The notes under the pieces were generated by a model. It made no database searches and was not told where the DNA came from. It worked only from the letters and a program-made list of their open reading frames with translations. A stretch of 64,000 nt of DNA, from contig CM029626.1 of assembly GCA_017311315.1 (NCBI GenBank), positions 30,746,869 through 30,810,868 on the forward strand. The letters run 5' to 3'. This stretch comes from Dendrocalamus latiflorus (Eukaryota > Streptophyta > Magnoliopsida > Poales > Poaceae). This document shows, in pieces, positions 61,905-64,000 of this stretch. A program made the translations under genes and the position numbers. The number at the start of each line of letters is the position of its first letter. Within the stretch, counting starts at the first letter, position 1.

Positions 61905-63955
61905 TGAGAGACCATGTGGAGGTCATTCCATGTGTATGATGAGTAATTGACATCGGTTTATGTAAGTCGAGTTTGGTTTGGGTGGTTCGAACCTTGTCGT
62001 TGCGCGGTGCAACAGGCTCGGTCAGACTTGGTCAAACCTGGTCAATGTGTTTAGGATGCATATTCTGATGATTCGACAAGTTTGGACTTCGACATGGGTA
62101 AGTGTGATGTGTTTATGCTATTTACGCTTTCATGTATCGAGCGGTGCTATTTGATGTGTTTCTTGTCTGTGTGGCTGCAGGACATCGGTTGGAGTCGTGG
62201 CGAGACACGGTGGACCGGACTAGGCGCAGGTGGCGCTGAGGTCAGAACGGTCGGGGTGTGTCGAAGACGACGTGGACTCGAGGTGGTTGCGAGGCGTGCG
62301 AGACAAGGAGCGCGGAAGCTTTCCGGAAGGTGCAGGAGGGGCGAATCAGGAATTTCGCGAGGCTGCACAAGCGGGAGCGGGCTCCGTTGGATTTAGCAGG
62401 CGTAACGGGGTGGAGACCCGTTAGCCAAGGGCTATAAATAGAGGTGGGTGGCTGCATGCCCACTTATGCTCTCCATGGATCTAGGGTTTACTTTAGTCAA
62501 AATAGGCTTTAGAGAGTTTGTTTTGGCTTTAGTCTTTAGTTGGTGAGAGTTGGTGTGATATACAGAGTGTGTCCCCTTCGATGTCTTCTACGTGTGAGAG
62601 CTCTGTTCTTGAGAGGATGTAAGTTCTTGATCATTCCAAGCATGTATGGGGAAGTAGAGAGGTTGTGAGTTGTTTCATTTTGTAATCGTGTCATCGTTCT
62701 TTCTCTCTATCAATACAAGGATGATTTTGGTTGGATATTATCTTTCTCTGCTTCATTTGTGATGGACTTATGTTTTTGCCCCCTTCTCTGTTTTTGCTCC
62801 CGTGAGATGAGTTCTTGGTGATTTAGTTCTTTGGGTTGCTTATCTCTTGTTGGCTCAGTGATGAAAAAGATTCTTGGCATGATGGCCAATCCATTTTCTA
62901 GAGTTTTTGGTAGATCCAACAACTCCTGTGGGTTTTGAGCCTCTCGTCAAAATGTTGGTCTACTTCTGTTCATTTCTAGGGTTTGATGCTGATTTTGATT
63001 CCCTCCATAATATGGCATGAATTTTGGGCTCTCAAGTCCTTCTTTTCTGCAAAGTTTCATGAGCAATCGATCTATGATTGGAGAGAAATTTGAGTTTTGG
63101 TTCAGTTTTGCAAAAATTTCAGTTTCTTGTCATAATCTGAATTTCTAGCTATTCTGTTGAAATCTTGAATCCTCAAGTCCCAGGGCTATATGAAACATAT
63201 TCTTGAGTTTTCAGTCTGAGGAGATCATTTTATTTTTCTTAATTTCTTTGATTTGTGCACTCTCTGTAATTTCAGTCTGCACTTCATTTGTTGCAATCTG
63301 CAGCCACTTCAGCTCCCTTTGTCGTTCAGTTTTGGGCAACAAAGTATCTCTCGGCCAGCTGCATTTCCTCTCATTTTCAGCTTCAAAATCTGCACTCAGT
63401 ATGCAGTTTGCACTTGGTTTTGTTTCCTTTTTGTGGGCAGCAGTGCAGGTTTCTTTTGGTCTTTGTTTCCTGCAGTTTGGCAGTAAGTTTGTCTTCTTTT
63501 TGTGCTCTTCTCGGTAGAACTTTTCTACAGTAATCAAGCCTCCTCTTGGGCAGCTGTTTCATTCAGTTTTGTGCTGAAATCTTTTCAGTTTTCTGCAGAT
63601 TTCAGCACCCAGTTTTCAGCTCTTTATTCTGTCCAAAAGAAGGCTCAACAAGTCTGCAATTTCAGATTTACTGTCCATTTTTCAGCAGGATGCAGTTTTT
63701 AGTTTTTGTTTGGTTTTACAATTCTCAGTAAACTGAAATTTTCAGTTTTCAGATTTATTGTTCAGTTTTCAGAGGTTTCATCCCTGCAGTCCTTATGCGC
63801 TCTCTAACCTGAATTTCCAGTGTGCTTGAGTCATTCTTTTCATCACAGCATCTATAGCTTTTGGTGAGAAGAATCAAGTGGATAATCTAAGGGGAACAAA
63901 GTATATTTGAAAAACGACATTCACCCCCCCCTCTGTCGCCGATTTCGATCCAACA
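61905..63955 (+). mobile_element. 5' LTR of a second SIRE-type copia (plus)
   Basis: Ends CGATTTCGATCCAACA followed by a primer site, the same end as the minus-strand SIRE LTRs read in the other direction. TATA box GCTATAAATAGAGG at about 62429. The start at TGAGAGACC (61905) coincides with the point where the minus-strand LTR fragment stops, which supports but does not prove it. The last 900 bp are T-rich with many TTTTCAG words. Frames at 62082-62463 and 63203-63731 are LTR shadows. Confidence 0.6.
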
Positions 63956-63957
63956 AT

Positions 63958-63975
63958 AGGTATCAGAGCCCGTTA
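63958..63975 (+). promoter_or_regulatory. Primer-binding site of the second SIRE-type copia (window edge)
   Basis: AGGTATCAGAGCCCGTTAGC: one base off the canonical TGGTATCAGAGC. The following GTTAGCTC...AGATCTTAACC matches the sequence after the primer site of the 48.5-57 kb SIRE element, showing that the same family starts here and continues beyond 64000. Confidence 0.8.
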
Positions 63976-64000
63976 GCTCTCATCTATAGATCTTAACCGG

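Noticed and set aside
63203..63731. Cluster of Phe/Ser-rich frames near the window end
   Set aside because: Produced by TTTTCAG low-complexity sequence in an LTR; four frames overlap, with no domain.

Overview
The window looks like intergenic DNA from a plant nuclear genome, most likely a grass. It is built almost entirely of LTR retrotransposons nested inside one another. The grass assignment rests on family resemblance (CRM-like and RIRE2/Tat-like Ty3 elements, SIRE/Maximus-like copia, initiator-tRNA-Met primer sites) and is an inference. I found no convincing host gene, rRNA or functional tRNA, and nothing prokaryotic.

Layout. 1-1.0 kb: probable SIRE/Maximus-type LTR fragment. 1.0-3.86 kb: old member of a long non-coding LTR-type family (called NC here). 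3.86-15.1 kb: degenerate SIRE/Maximus copia (minus), interrupted at 5218-9982 by a complete NC copy with target duplication CTAGA. 15.8-18.5 kb: another decayed copia (minus). 18.5-21.4 kb: probable diverged NC-like DNA. 21.4-24.3 kb: 3' end of a Del/Tekay-like Ty3 element (minus): LTR, polypurine tract (PPT) and integrase tail. 24.4-48.5 kb: a Tat-lineage Ty3 element (minus). Its minisatellite-bearing 3' region has been split by three insertions: gag-only element E1 (24538-29941), an NC copy (30165-43685), and the intact young element E2 (33368-40936) nested inside that NC copy. 48.5-57.1 kb: SIRE/Maximus copia (minus), full of stops. 57.1-60.8 kb: truncated copia (plus). 60.8-61.35 kb: transplanted Tat gag/protease fragment. 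61.35-64 kb: a SIRE LTR fragment (minus), then another SIRE LTR (plus) whose primer site lies at the window edge.

The only coding-intact parts are E2 (one 1.6-kb-codon Gag-Pol frame, two differences seen between 918-bp LTRs, 5-bp target duplication AAGTG) and E1. E1 is an internally deleted relative: it keeps Gag plus a remnant of the Pol C-terminus in one open frame but has no protease, reverse transcriptase or integrase. E1 and E2 share an approximately 1-kb untranslated leader that looks more similar than their LTRs or Gags. This suggests that E1 is a parasite of E2-type elements, with packaging depending on the shared leader. I regard this pair as the most interesting system in the window.

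Other notable structure: a long NC family carrying an internal tRNA-like block, a run of five perfect hairpins in the Del-like LTR, a 92/50-bp alternating minisatellite in the Tat element, and CCGGTCTGACCGG-type clusters in SIRE LTRs. All LTR comparisons and identity estimates were made by eye.
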